A DNA stretch of 64,000 nucleotides from Euonymus europaeus (lineage: Eukaryota; Streptophyta; Magnoliopsida; Celastrales; Celastraceae): the NCBI GenBank assembly GCA_963580455.1, contig OY756966.1, positions 14,635,001-14,699,000 of the forward strand. The letters run 5' to 3'. Position 1 is the stretch's first letter; each line of letters begins with the position of its first letter. Positions 50,908 through 59,377 of the stretch are shown here, in pieces. The notes below the pieces were generated by a model. That model searched no databases. It was given only the letters and a program-made list of their open reading frames with translations, and was not told where the DNA came from. The position numbers and the translations under genes are program-made.

Positions 50908-52557
50908 TGTCACGCCCCGTTTCCGGAGACGCGACTGGGTGCTCTCTCCGCACCCTTCCTAGGTCACTAGTGTGAACATCCGGGATCAACCGGAAATCTG
51001 GCGGCACCTCCCCGTATATCGGAGAGTGCCCACCTGCATCAGAAACGCAGCAACAACAACATCACACTAGCAACCTAGCAAACATAGGCCTCAGGCCTCA
51101 ACCACATGCAATCCTGACCCTAGGCCTCAGGCCATCCACTACCAGCATGCACAAACTGATGGCATCACATATAAATCCACACACAGATTTTTATAGCATC
51201 AAATATAACCAGAATTCAACATCCACATCCACATAAAAGCAAAACCGTGCTAAATGGTTATATTCTCTCAACATAGATATACTACATAAACCCACATGCA
51301 TAGAGTATATCTCTAGCACTCTATCCTATCCAGGGCCATCCATGTCACGTCCCGCTCACCGATCCGCATCACCGGTACCTGTACCAGTATCTCCTGTGAA
51401 AGGAAGAAAGTAAAGGAGTGAGCTAGAAGCTCAGTAGGGTAAAGAAGTAAACATTGATATAGGCAGAACCGAAGGAAGTAATGCATCAATATGTACCTAC
51501 CACATGAACGTATACTCAACAATTTCACATCAACATTTACCCGGATCGACCCTTTCGGAGCATAACAACCACAATACCATTGCAACTCAATGTAATATTG
51601 CCCGGGAGCAAGCTCACCACAACCAACCACTCCTAGGATCATCCGGTTGCGTGAACCTATCACGCCCGCACCCAACAAGGCAAGTCACTCTCGACCCTAC
51701 CCTTAGTACGTTACCCCACATGGAGTTCACGTGACTTGGTGATAACAACCTTCACCTTGCCATCCTCCCATGTGGCTTTCAAGTAACTTAAGGGTTCCCG
51801 AGTCCATACCCGAGTCCCCCATGCATCTCTAATGCATTATGACATGTCATGCCGAATAGATAAGTATATATGAACATCCTATATATTTTACATAACTACC
51901 ATGATGCATGAACGGAAAATCACAACGTGACCGTAAATGACGGAACACAAAATCGGGTCATGCAACATTCAACATCAAACAATAATCCACACAAGGCTCG
52001 TTTCCCCTTAGAAGCAATTAAGGCAGAAACTCAAATAATGGCGACCAATGAAGAATCGAACGCTATTTAGGCAACAATAACGAATTATAGAAACAAAGGT
52101 TGGAAATCCCCTACCTCGTTCCGAGCCAACTACACAAATTCTCAAATTTAGGGTTTTAACCCTTGGTTCTCCCAACCTATCGATTCACATCAAATCGAAC
52201 TCATATAATTAATCCAAAAATTCCATATTATCATATCAATCACAATTTAATCAACAAAATCATAAACACTTACTTTCTCTCTCTAGAAATTCCTCTAAAA
52301 ATCTTCAATCTCAACCCAAGCTCAAATCAACTCCAAATTCTGAACCAATCTACATAAACATCCAAAATCAACCTATAAACAACATATCTAAAGCATAGCA
52401 CTCAACTCTTCAAGAATCTAGCAAATCTAGAAAAACCTAGAATTTCCAAAAACTATAGAAAACTTACCAAAACTCCAAAATCAAGCTTGAATCTTCCTTC
52501 CCAAGCTTCAATGGTCACCAATCTTCAATCCCCAAGCCAAACTCTTGCTAAAACCAC

Positions 52558-52594
52558 TTTCTCTCTCTTCTTCTCTCTCTCTCTTTCTCTCTCT
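52558..52594. repeat. CT-rich microsatellite in the left LTR
   Basis: A run of about 37 pyrimidines (TTTCTCTCTC... pattern), GA-rich in element orientation. It is identical in the other LTR, so it was present before insertion. GA repeats in plant promoters can bind GAGA-type factors; a role here is speculative. Confidence 0.8.
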
Positions 52595-52664
52595 ATCGGG
52601 CTTCTCCAAGAATCTTATGCAGAAAATGTCAAATTCTGGGCTTAATATCTGATTTTCCCGACAG

Positions 52665-52845
52665 CCGTCCGTACGCCCTAAGTGGCCGTCCGGACGGATT
52701 ACTGTTCCCGTAACCCCACTGCCCTTCCTCTAGGCAAATCCGTCCGGACGGATTACTGTTCACAGAACTCACTGCCTTGATTCTAGGCAAATCCGTCCGG
52801 ACGCTCAATTATCCGTCCGGACGGATTACTGTTCACAGAACCCAG
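52665..52845. repeat. Palindrome-bearing minisatellite in the left LTR
   Basis: Imperfect repeats of a unit with the self-complementary 12-mer CCGTCCGGACGG followed by 'attactgtt'. Perfect palindromes lie at 52,686-52,697, 52,740-52,751 and 52,813-52,824, with degenerate ones near 52,665 and 52,791. In element orientation this lies in U3, roughly 200-375 bp from the LTR start, where enhancers usually sit. Confidence 0.8.
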
Positions 52846-53039
52846 TTTTTTCTCAAATTTATTTTCCGGCTCAGTCTAAGCTTCGATTTGATATATTACG
52901 GGCCCAAAACGGACATGTATACTAAAAGTTATACCCCATTTACCGAACCAAGCTCCAAAACTATTTTTCTATGATTCCGTACCTCACGGATCATCCGTAT
53001 TTCGACTCAAAACTAAAATTTTTGGGTCGGGGTTTCACA

Positions 53040-53052
53040 TCCTCCCCCCCTT
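53040..53052 (-). promoter_or_regulatory. Polypurine tract
   Basis: Directly abutting the functional 3' LTR, the minus strand reads AAGGGGGGGAGGA. A G-rich purine run in this position is the RNase H-resistant primer for plus-strand synthesis in LTR retrotransposons. Confidence 0.88.
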
Positions 53053-53077
53053 AATAAAATTTCGTCCCGAAATTTAA

Positions 53078-56000
53078 CTACACACACGTACCTGAATCTC
53101 CGAACAACTCCGGGTACCTTTCCTTCATTCGAGACTCCAACTCCCAAGTTGCTTCTTCAACTCCGTGGTACATCCATATCAGTTTTACCAATGGTATCAC
53201 ACTCGACCTCGTGACCTTGTTCTGTCGGTCTAGAATCTTCACCGGGTGAAGAGTGTAGCTCCCATCTTCCTCAACTTCCAACGTAGTCCAATCTATCACA
53301 TGCGACGGATCCGGCTCATATTTCCGAAGCATAGATACATGGAATACATTGTGAACCTTCTCTAACTTCGGTGGAAGTGCCAAACGGTACGCCACCGGTC
53401 CAACTGTCTCCAAAATCTCAAATGGCCCCACAAACCTCGGTGCCAACTTCCCATGCTTGCTATATCTCTGAATTCCCCGTCTCAGACTAACCTTCAAGAA
53501 AACCTTATCGCCTACAGCGAACTCCAAAGGTCTCCTCCTCCGGTCAGCATAAGACTTCTGTCGGCTCTGTGCGGTGATCAACCGCTTCCGTATCTCATCA
53601 ACTCTCTCTCGTGCTTCTTTGACCATCTCCGGTCCTGACACAACTTTCTCCCCAACCTCTGCCCAACACAAAGGCGACCTACAAGGCCTCCCGTAGAGCG
53701 CCTCGTAAGGTGCCATCCCGATACTACTTTGGAAAGAGTTGTTATACACAAACTCCGCCAAATGTAAGTACCGATCCCAACTTCCTCCAAAATCAACTAC
53801 ACATGCTCGTAGCATATCCTCCAAAACCTGTATGGTTCTCTCACTCTGTCCATCACTTTGAGGATGATATGCTGTAGAGAAATCCAACTTCGTTCCCAAT
53901 GCCTCCTGTAAACTACTCCAGAATCTACCTGTGAACCTCGGGTCTCGGTCCGACACAATAGATAATGGAATTCCGTGAAGTCTCACAATCTCCTTGACAT
54001 ACATAGTACTCAAGGTTTCCAATGAATCCGTCTTGTTCATGGGTAAGAAGTGTGCAGACCTGGTTAATCTGTCCACTATCACCCAAACCGTGTCATGCCG
54101 TCTCTGAGTCATTGGCAACGCTGTCACAAAATCCATAGTGATCTTCTCCCACTTCCATTGTGCTATCGGTAAGGGTTGAAACAATCCAGCTGGTCTCTGA
54201 TGCTCTGCCTTCACTTGTTGACAAGTAAGGCACTTCATCACAAATCTAGCAACATCGGCTTTCATGCCCCTCCACCAGAAACTCTGTTTCAAATCTCGGT
54301 ACATCTTCGTACCCCCGGGATGCATGGCAAACTTGGAATGATGTGCTTCCTTTAGAATCTCTTGTCTCAACTCATCATCATCGGGAACTACTAATCTTCC
54401 CACATACCGTACTCCACCATCATTCCCTCGAACCCATCCAAGACTCTCATCAATCACATCAAATGTATGATCCCCATTTTGTGCATCTATCACCTTCTGA
54501 ATCATCATTGGTCTCGAAGTTATAGAACACAAATAGGTCTTTTCCTCTTGACTCCTCAACTCCAATCCAAACCCATTGATTGTCTCCACAATTTCCCACT
54601 CATGCATGAATAGGCTAGCAATCTTCTGCTTCCTACTCAACGCATCCGCAACCACATTTTCTTTACCAGGATGGTATTGCAAATTAAAATCAAAATCCTC
54701 CAAGTACTCCATCCACCGCCTTTGCCGTAAGTTCAACTCTTTTTGGGTGAATAGGTACTTGAGGCTTTTGTGATCCGAGAACACCTCAAACGTCTCTCCG
54801 TAGAGATAGTACCTCCACTGCTTAAGAGCAAATACCACTGCCGCCAACTCCAGATCATGCACTGGATAATTCCTCTCATGTGTCTTTAGCAACCTTGAAC
54901 CATACTCTATCACTCGGCCCTGTTGCATCAACACACAACCTAAACCGACTCCAGACGCATCGCAATACACCTGATAGCCAACATTCCTCTCCGGAACTAC
55001 TAACACTGGAGGTGTTGTCAACCTCTTCTTCAACTCTTCAAATGCGGCCTCACATTCGTCTGTCCACACAAACGGTGTACCCTTCTTCGTGAGCTGCGTC
55101 ATCGGCGAAGCAACTCTTGAGAAGTCCTCAATAAACCTCCGGTAGTAACCTGCCAACCCTAGGAAACTCCGGATCTCCGTCACATTCTTTGGTCTTTCCC
55201 AACTCAAAACCGACTCAACTTTGGAGTAATCAACCGCTATGCCTTCTTGAGTGATCACATGGCCTAGGAACTTCACCTCCGTGGCCCAAAATTCACACTT
55301 ACTCAATTTAGCATACAGTTGATTCTCCCTCAATGTCTGTAACACTACCTTCAAATGTTCCTCATGCTCCTCCTCCGTAGGAGAATAAATCAATATATCA
55401 TCTATAAAAACCACCACAAAGTTATCCAAAAACGGTCTAAGAACCCTTTGCATTAGGTCCATGAACACCGCTGGGGCATTTGTCAACCCAAATGGCATCA
55501 CAAGAAACTCATAATGCCCATAACGAGTTCTAAACGCTGTTTTCTGGATATCTTCCTCCTTAATCCTCAACTGATGATAACCCGACCTCAAATCAATCTT
55601 AGAGAAATGTCTAGCACCTCTCAATTGGTCAAACAAATCATTGATCCTAGGCAATGGATACTTATTCCTCACTGTAACCTTATTCAACTGCCTATAATCA
55701 ATACACATCCTCAAACTTCCGTCTTTCTTCTTGACGAACAACACTGGTGCTCCCCACGGGGACACACTCAGTCTAATGAATCCCAAATCTTGCAACTCCT
55801 CTAATTGAGAACTCAATTCCTTCAACTCTGCTGGAGCCATCCGATATGGCGGAATCAAAATCGGCTTGACATTCGGATGCAACTCAATAGCAAAGTCAAT
55901 CTCTCTCTTAGAAGGTAATCCCGGCAACTCTTCCGGAAATACATCCATAAATTCTTCCACTACCCGAATCATAGTAGTCACATCTCCTTTAGGAGCCGAC

Positions 56001-56386
56001 GTCACCAAACTTGCTACCCTACAATCCTGATACGAAGGATTATCCATGAAATGTGGGCATGGAATCCCCTTCGATCCCCTCAACTGAATCACCCCACCCT
56101 CCGGTACTCCAAGAGTGATCCTCCTTTGCCAAAAATCAAGCACTCCTTGGTGCTTTGTCAACCAATCAACTCCGAGTATCACATCGAAGTCTTTGAAATC
56201 TAACACATACAAATCAGCTTGTAGAGATATTTCTCCAAACCGACACTCACATCCGAACACCACCCCCTCCAACGTGGTAAAGTGCCCAAATGGTGAGGAC
56301 ACTGTAAACATTCTCCTAATCGGCGAAATCTCCACCGCTAGTGCGTTCGCTAACGAACTAGTAATAAACGACGAAGTAGCTCCAAA
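53078..56386 (-). pseudogene. pol: pol: protease end, reverse transcriptase, RNase H, integrase, chromodomain-like tail
   Basis: An open frame of about 1,100 codons. Numbering from a GTG at 56,335 (1,085 residues): the protease C-terminal half is at about 1-65 (VILGVDWL). RT is at about 165-360 with its catalytic aspartates in KIDLRSGYH (D248) and VFIDDIL (D312, D313). RNase H is at about 450-570 (D459 in YCDAS, E496, D521 in SDHKSL, D564). Integrase has a zinc finger H665, H672, C702, C705 and catalytic D735, D796, E832 (D-60-D-35-E). A GPF motif lies at 970-972, and a chromodomain-like end at about 1,030-1,078 (EEATWELE). All catalytic residues of RT, RNase H and integrase are present with no internal stop. 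The frame has no proper start: upstream it closes at a TGA (56,387-56,389), where the protease active-site motif appears to lack one base. Hence it is called a pseudogene although most of it is intact. Confidence 0.92.
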
Positions 56387-56434
56387 TCACACAAAACTCT
56401 TGCCCAACTATTCGAAATCAAGAATGTACCTAGG
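56384..56434 (-). other. Deletion junction and frameshift between gag and protease
   Basis: On the minus strand the Gag frame ends ...GVA-stop at 56,430. From about 56,429 a different frame encodes the usual short leader of the protease (GTFLIS...), ending at an aspartate codon at 56,388-56,386. The following GA of the active site lies in the pol frame instead. So two lesions sit within about 50 bp: a large deletion joining mid-Gag to the protease leader, and a probable single-base loss at the protease catalytic triad. The size of the missing part cannot be read from this copy; by comparison with the family it should be several hundred bases. Confidence 0.8.
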
Positions 56435-57050
56435 CCACTCCACTCAGATAATAGGAAACAAACTTCACCCGCCGCTCATCGGGTATCTCTAATGTATCCA
56501 TCCTCATGCTCAACTGATTGAACCACTCCTCCGCCCCCACACCCGTTCCATCTCCAGAAAATGTTGGAGGAGTAGTCCTCCTCAATTGGTCCACCTCATA
56601 CATCCCTCTCCCAGCTCTAGGTACTGCTGCTACCTCAGTTGTAGCCTCTGGTACAACTCCCTCAGCACGAGTGCCAGTAGCACCCATTGCCTGAGCCACT
56701 GCCTGAGCTATGGTCCGCGCCTGTGTCTGCACCATACTCATCATAAAACTAGTAAGACTCTCCATCGTCACTGGTTGCCCCCCTGTAGTAACAGGAGCAA
56801 CCTGCACCTCAGGTGGTGCCTGCTGATCATCACTCTCCATCGGTAGTCCCTCTTGAACTACCTCTTCCTCTCTCAACTCCGGATCCACATTCGGAACCGA
56901 ATCCTCAGTGCTAGGAGTGCCTCTTGTGACACGTTCCACCCCAACACTACGGCCTCTACCCCGGCCCCTACCAACTCCCCGTCGGTCTCTGCCACGAGGT
57001 ACTACAGTCCCACTCTCGGACCTGGTAGTTCTACGGGTATTCATCTGCAT
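56430..57050 (-). pseudogene. gag: gag, truncated (N-terminal part only)
   Basis: 206 codons from ATG to TAG. Residues 1-40 are basic and Arg/Gly-rich (RGRDRRGVGRGRGRGR); an acidic, Pro/Gln-rich stretch follows. A hydrophobic Met/Gln/Ala-rich helix-like segment lies at about 95-125. At about 161-206 comes the start of the retrotransposon Gag domain (TFSGDGTG, then AEEWFNQL, then VSYYLSGVA). In related elements this domain continues with a Trp-rich segment and later a CCHC zinc knuckle. Here a TAG follows GVA at once, and within a few bases the sequence becomes the leader of the protease domain. So the Gag C-terminal half, including the nucleocapsid, has been deleted, and the joined parts are out of frame. 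Gag normally assembles the virus-like particle; this protein could not be complete. Confidence 0.88.
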
Positions 57051-57200
57051 GGCAAACAGACAATACCATTTAACCCACTACTCAAACGAGGATTTAAGGG
57101 GAAAAGAAAACATACCGGATCAGCAGCAGTCGTGACATGGCCTGAAATGTACTACTCTACAACTAGGACCCAACACCCCAGATCCTATAAAGAGCCGTAA
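57051..57200 (-). other. Untranslated leader between primer site and gag
   Basis: About 150 bp between the primer binding site and the gag start. No open frame of note and no clear motif is seen. Confidence 0.6.
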
Positions 57201-57217
57201 ACCTCGCTCTGATACCA
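57201..57217 (-). promoter_or_regulatory. Primer binding site for initiator methionine tRNA
   Basis: Three bases inside the 5' LTR the minus strand reads TGGTATCAGAGC, the standard complement of the 3' end of plant initiator-Met tRNA. The complementarity appears to continue after one mismatch (G instead of C) through AGGTTT. The tRNA sequence is from general knowledge. It primes minus-strand DNA synthesis. Confidence 0.9.
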
Positions 57218-57500
57218 AATTGTCACGCCCCGTTTCCGGAGACGCGACTGCGTGCTCTCTCCGCACCCTTCCTAGGTCACTAGTGTGAACATCCGGGATC
57301 AACCAGAAATCTGGCGGCACCTCCCCGTATATCGGAGAGTGCCCACCTGCATCAGAAACGCAGCAACAACAACATCACACTAGCAACCTAGCAAACATAG
57401 GCCTCAGGCCTCAACCACATGCAATCCTGACCCTAGGCCTCAGGCCATCCACTACCAGCATGCACAAACTGATGGCATCACATATAAATCCACACACAGA

Positions 57501-57510
57501 TTTTTATAGC
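57501..57510 (-). promoter_or_regulatory. Candidate TATA box in the 5' LTR
   Basis: The minus strand reads GCTATAAAAA about 280 bp before the inner end of the LTR, a reasonable distance for a transcription start followed by R and U5. The same sequence is in the left LTR near 51,188-51,197. Many AT-rich sites exist in the LTR, so this is only a candidate. Confidence 0.3.
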
Positions 57511-58870
57511 ATCAAATATAACCAGAATTCAACATCCACATCCACATAAAAGCACAACCGTGCTAAATGGTTATATTCTCTCAACATAGATATACTACAT
57601 AAACCCACATGCATAGAGTATATCTCTAGCACTCTATCCTATCCAGGGCCATCCATGTCACGTCCCGCTCACCGATCCGCATCACCGGTACCTGTACCAG
57701 TATCTCCTGTGAAAGGAAGAAAGTAAAGGAGTGAGCTAGAAGCTCAGTAGGGTAAAGAAGTAAACATTGATATAGGCAGAACCGAAGGAAGTAATGCATC
57801 AATATGTACCTACCACATGAACGTATACTCAACAATTTCACATCAACATTTACCCGGATCGACCCTTTCGGAGCATAACAACCACAATACCATTGCAACT
57901 CAATGTAATATTGCCCGGGAGCAAGCTCACCACAACCAACCACTCCTAGGATCATCCGGTTGCGTGAACCTATCACGCCCGCACCCAACAAGGCAAGTCA
58001 CTCTCGACCCTACCCTTAGTGCGTTACCCCACATGGAGTTCACGTGACTTGGTGATAACAACCTTCACCTTGCCATCCTCCCATGTGGCTTTCAAGTAAC
58101 TTAAGGGTTCCCGAGTCCATACCCGAGTCCCCCATGCATCTCTAATGCATTATGACATGTCATGCCGAATAGATAAGTATATATGAACATCCTATATATT
58201 TTACATAACTACCATGATGCATGAACGGAAAATCACAACGTGACCGTAAATGACGGAACACAAAATCGGGTCATGCAACATTCAACATCAAACAATAATC
58301 CACACAAGGCTCGTTTCCCCTTAGAAGCAATTAAGGCGGAAACTCAAATAATGGCGACCAATGAAGAATCGAACGCTATTTAGGCAACAATAACGAATTA
58401 TAGAAACAAAGGTTGGAAATCCCCTACCTCGTTCCGAGCCAACTACACAAATTCTCAAATTTAGGGTTTTAACCCTTGGTTCTCCCAACCTATCGATTCA
58501 CATCAAATCGAACTCATATAATTAATCCAAAAATTCCATATTATCATATCAATCACAATTTAATCAACAAAATCATAAACACTTACTTTCTCTCTCTAGA
58601 AATTCCTCTAAAAATCTTCAATCTCAACCCAAGCTCAAATCAACTCCAAATTCTGAACCAATCTACATAAACATCCAAAATCAACCTATAAACAACATAT
58701 CTAAAGCATAGCACTCAACTCTTCAAGAATCTAGCAAATCTAGAAAAACCTAGAATTTCCAAAAACTATAGAAAACTTACCAAAACTCCAAAATCAAGCT
58801 TGAATCTTCCTTCCCAAGCTTCAATGGTCACCAATCTTCAATCCCCAAGCCAAACTCTTGCTAAAACCAC

Positions 58871-58907
58871 TTTCTCTCTCTTCTTCTCTCTCTCTCTTTC
58901 TCTCTCT
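58871..58907. repeat. CT-rich microsatellite in the right LTR
   Basis: The same pyrimidine run as 52,558-52,594, in the functional 5' LTR, upstream of the candidate TATA box in element orientation. Confidence 0.8.
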
Positions 58908-58974
58908 ATCGGGCTTCTCCAAGAATTTTATGCAGAAAATGTCAAATTCTGGGCTTAATATCTGATTTTCCCGA

Positions 58975-59178
58975 CAGCCGTCCGGACGCCCTAAGTGGCC
59001 GTCCAGACGGATTACTGTTCCCGTAACCCCACTGCCCTTCCTCTAGGCAAATCCATCCGGACGCCCAATTATCCGTCCGGACGGATTACTGTTCACAGAA
59101 CTCACAGCCTTGATTCTAGGCAAATCTGTCCGGACGCTCAATTATCCGTCCGGACGGATTACTGTCCAAAGAACCCAG
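58975..59178. repeat. Palindrome-bearing minisatellite in the right LTR
   Basis: Counterpart of 52,665-52,845 with 20 bp more. Perfect CCGTCCGGACGG at 59,073-59,084 and 59,146-59,157; the copy near 58,999-59,010 has one substitution (CCGTCCAGACGG). The 20-bp length change and several of the LTR-LTR substitutions fall here. Confidence 0.8.
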
Positions 59179-59372
59179 TTTTTTCTCAAATTTATTTTCC
59201 GGCTCAGTCTAAGCTTCGATTTGATATATTACGGGCCCAAAACGGACATGTATACTAAAAGTTATACCCCATTTACCGAACCAAGCTCCAAAACTATTTT
59301 TCAATGATTCCGTACCTCACGGATCATCCGTATTTCGACTCAAAACTAAAATTTTTGGGTCGGGGTTTCACA

Positions 59373-59377
59373 AACTT
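59373..59377. repeat. Target site duplication (right)
   Basis: AACTT immediately after the LTR terminal CA at 59,371-59,372. It matches 50,903-50,907 perfectly. Confidence 0.9.

Larger units (their letters stand above)
50908..53039 (-). repeat. LTR, functional 3' copy (left)
   Basis: 2,132 bp, with the same termini as the right LTR. It aligns at a constant offset of 6,313 bp up to the minisatellite zone, then 6,333 bp after a 20-bp length difference. Examples of differences: 'actgggtg' against 'actgcgtg', 'caaccgga' against 'caaccaga', 'gtccgtacg' against 'gtccggacg', and 'ttcacag' against 'tccaaag'. Confidence 0.95.
50908..59372 (-). mobile_element. Ty3/gypsy LTR retrotransposon, chromovirus (probably Tekay/Del clade), defective
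   Basis: An 8,465-bp element with two LTRs of 2,132 and 2,152 bp, a 4,181-bp internal region and a 5-bp target duplication. All coding sequence is on the minus strand, so the right LTR is the functional 5' LTR. The order from 5' to 3' is LTR, tRNA-iMet primer site, truncated gag, protease, RT, RNase H, integrase, chromodomain-like tail, polypurine tract, LTR. Integrase after RNase H defines Ty3/gypsy. The GPF motif and the C-terminal domain fit chromoviruses, and LTR length and RT sequence favour Tekay over CRM; the clade call is from recognition only. The element cannot make a complete Gag-Pol, so any movement would need proteins from another copy. It splits the satellite array. Confidence 0.93.
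57221..59372 (-). repeat. LTR, functional 5' copy (right)
   Basis: 2,152 bp, beginning TGTCACGCCC and ending TTTCACA on the plus strand; read on the minus strand it runs TGTGAAA to GCGTGACA, with canonical TG/CA ends. Compared with the left LTR I counted about 13 substitutions and one 20-bp indel in the palindrome-bearing repeat zone (near 59,055-59,075). That is about 0.6% substitution divergence. It holds the presumed promoter for the element. Open frames inside the LTR are not considered genes. Confidence 0.95.

Noticed and set aside
1..50975. Dozens of 60-121-codon open frames in the satellite, with near-identical proteins (for example 78 residues at 3,051-3,287 and 121 residues at 26,602-26,967)
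   Set aside because: They follow the repeat period, span about 1.5-2.3 monomers, start and stop at fixed monomer positions, and shift frame because 160 is not a multiple of 3. No domain, promoter or codon-level constraint is seen.
51313..51678. 121-codon minus-strand frame in the LTR, repeated at 57,626-57,991
   Set aside because: It lies wholly inside both LTRs, resembles no known protein I can name, and is preserved only because the LTRs are nearly identical.
53453..56492. Plus-strand open frames opposite pol and gag (for example 55,514-55,804 and 56,115-56,492)
   Set aside because: Antisense shadows of the conserved minus-strand coding sequence; no recognisable domain.
50908..59372. CRM-type centromeric retrotransposon
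   Set aside because: The location invites this, but the long 2.1-kb LTRs, the Tekay-like RT and Gag, and the pol end before the polypurine tract do not fit CRM, whose pol tail usually reaches into the 3' LTR. Not excluded without a tree.
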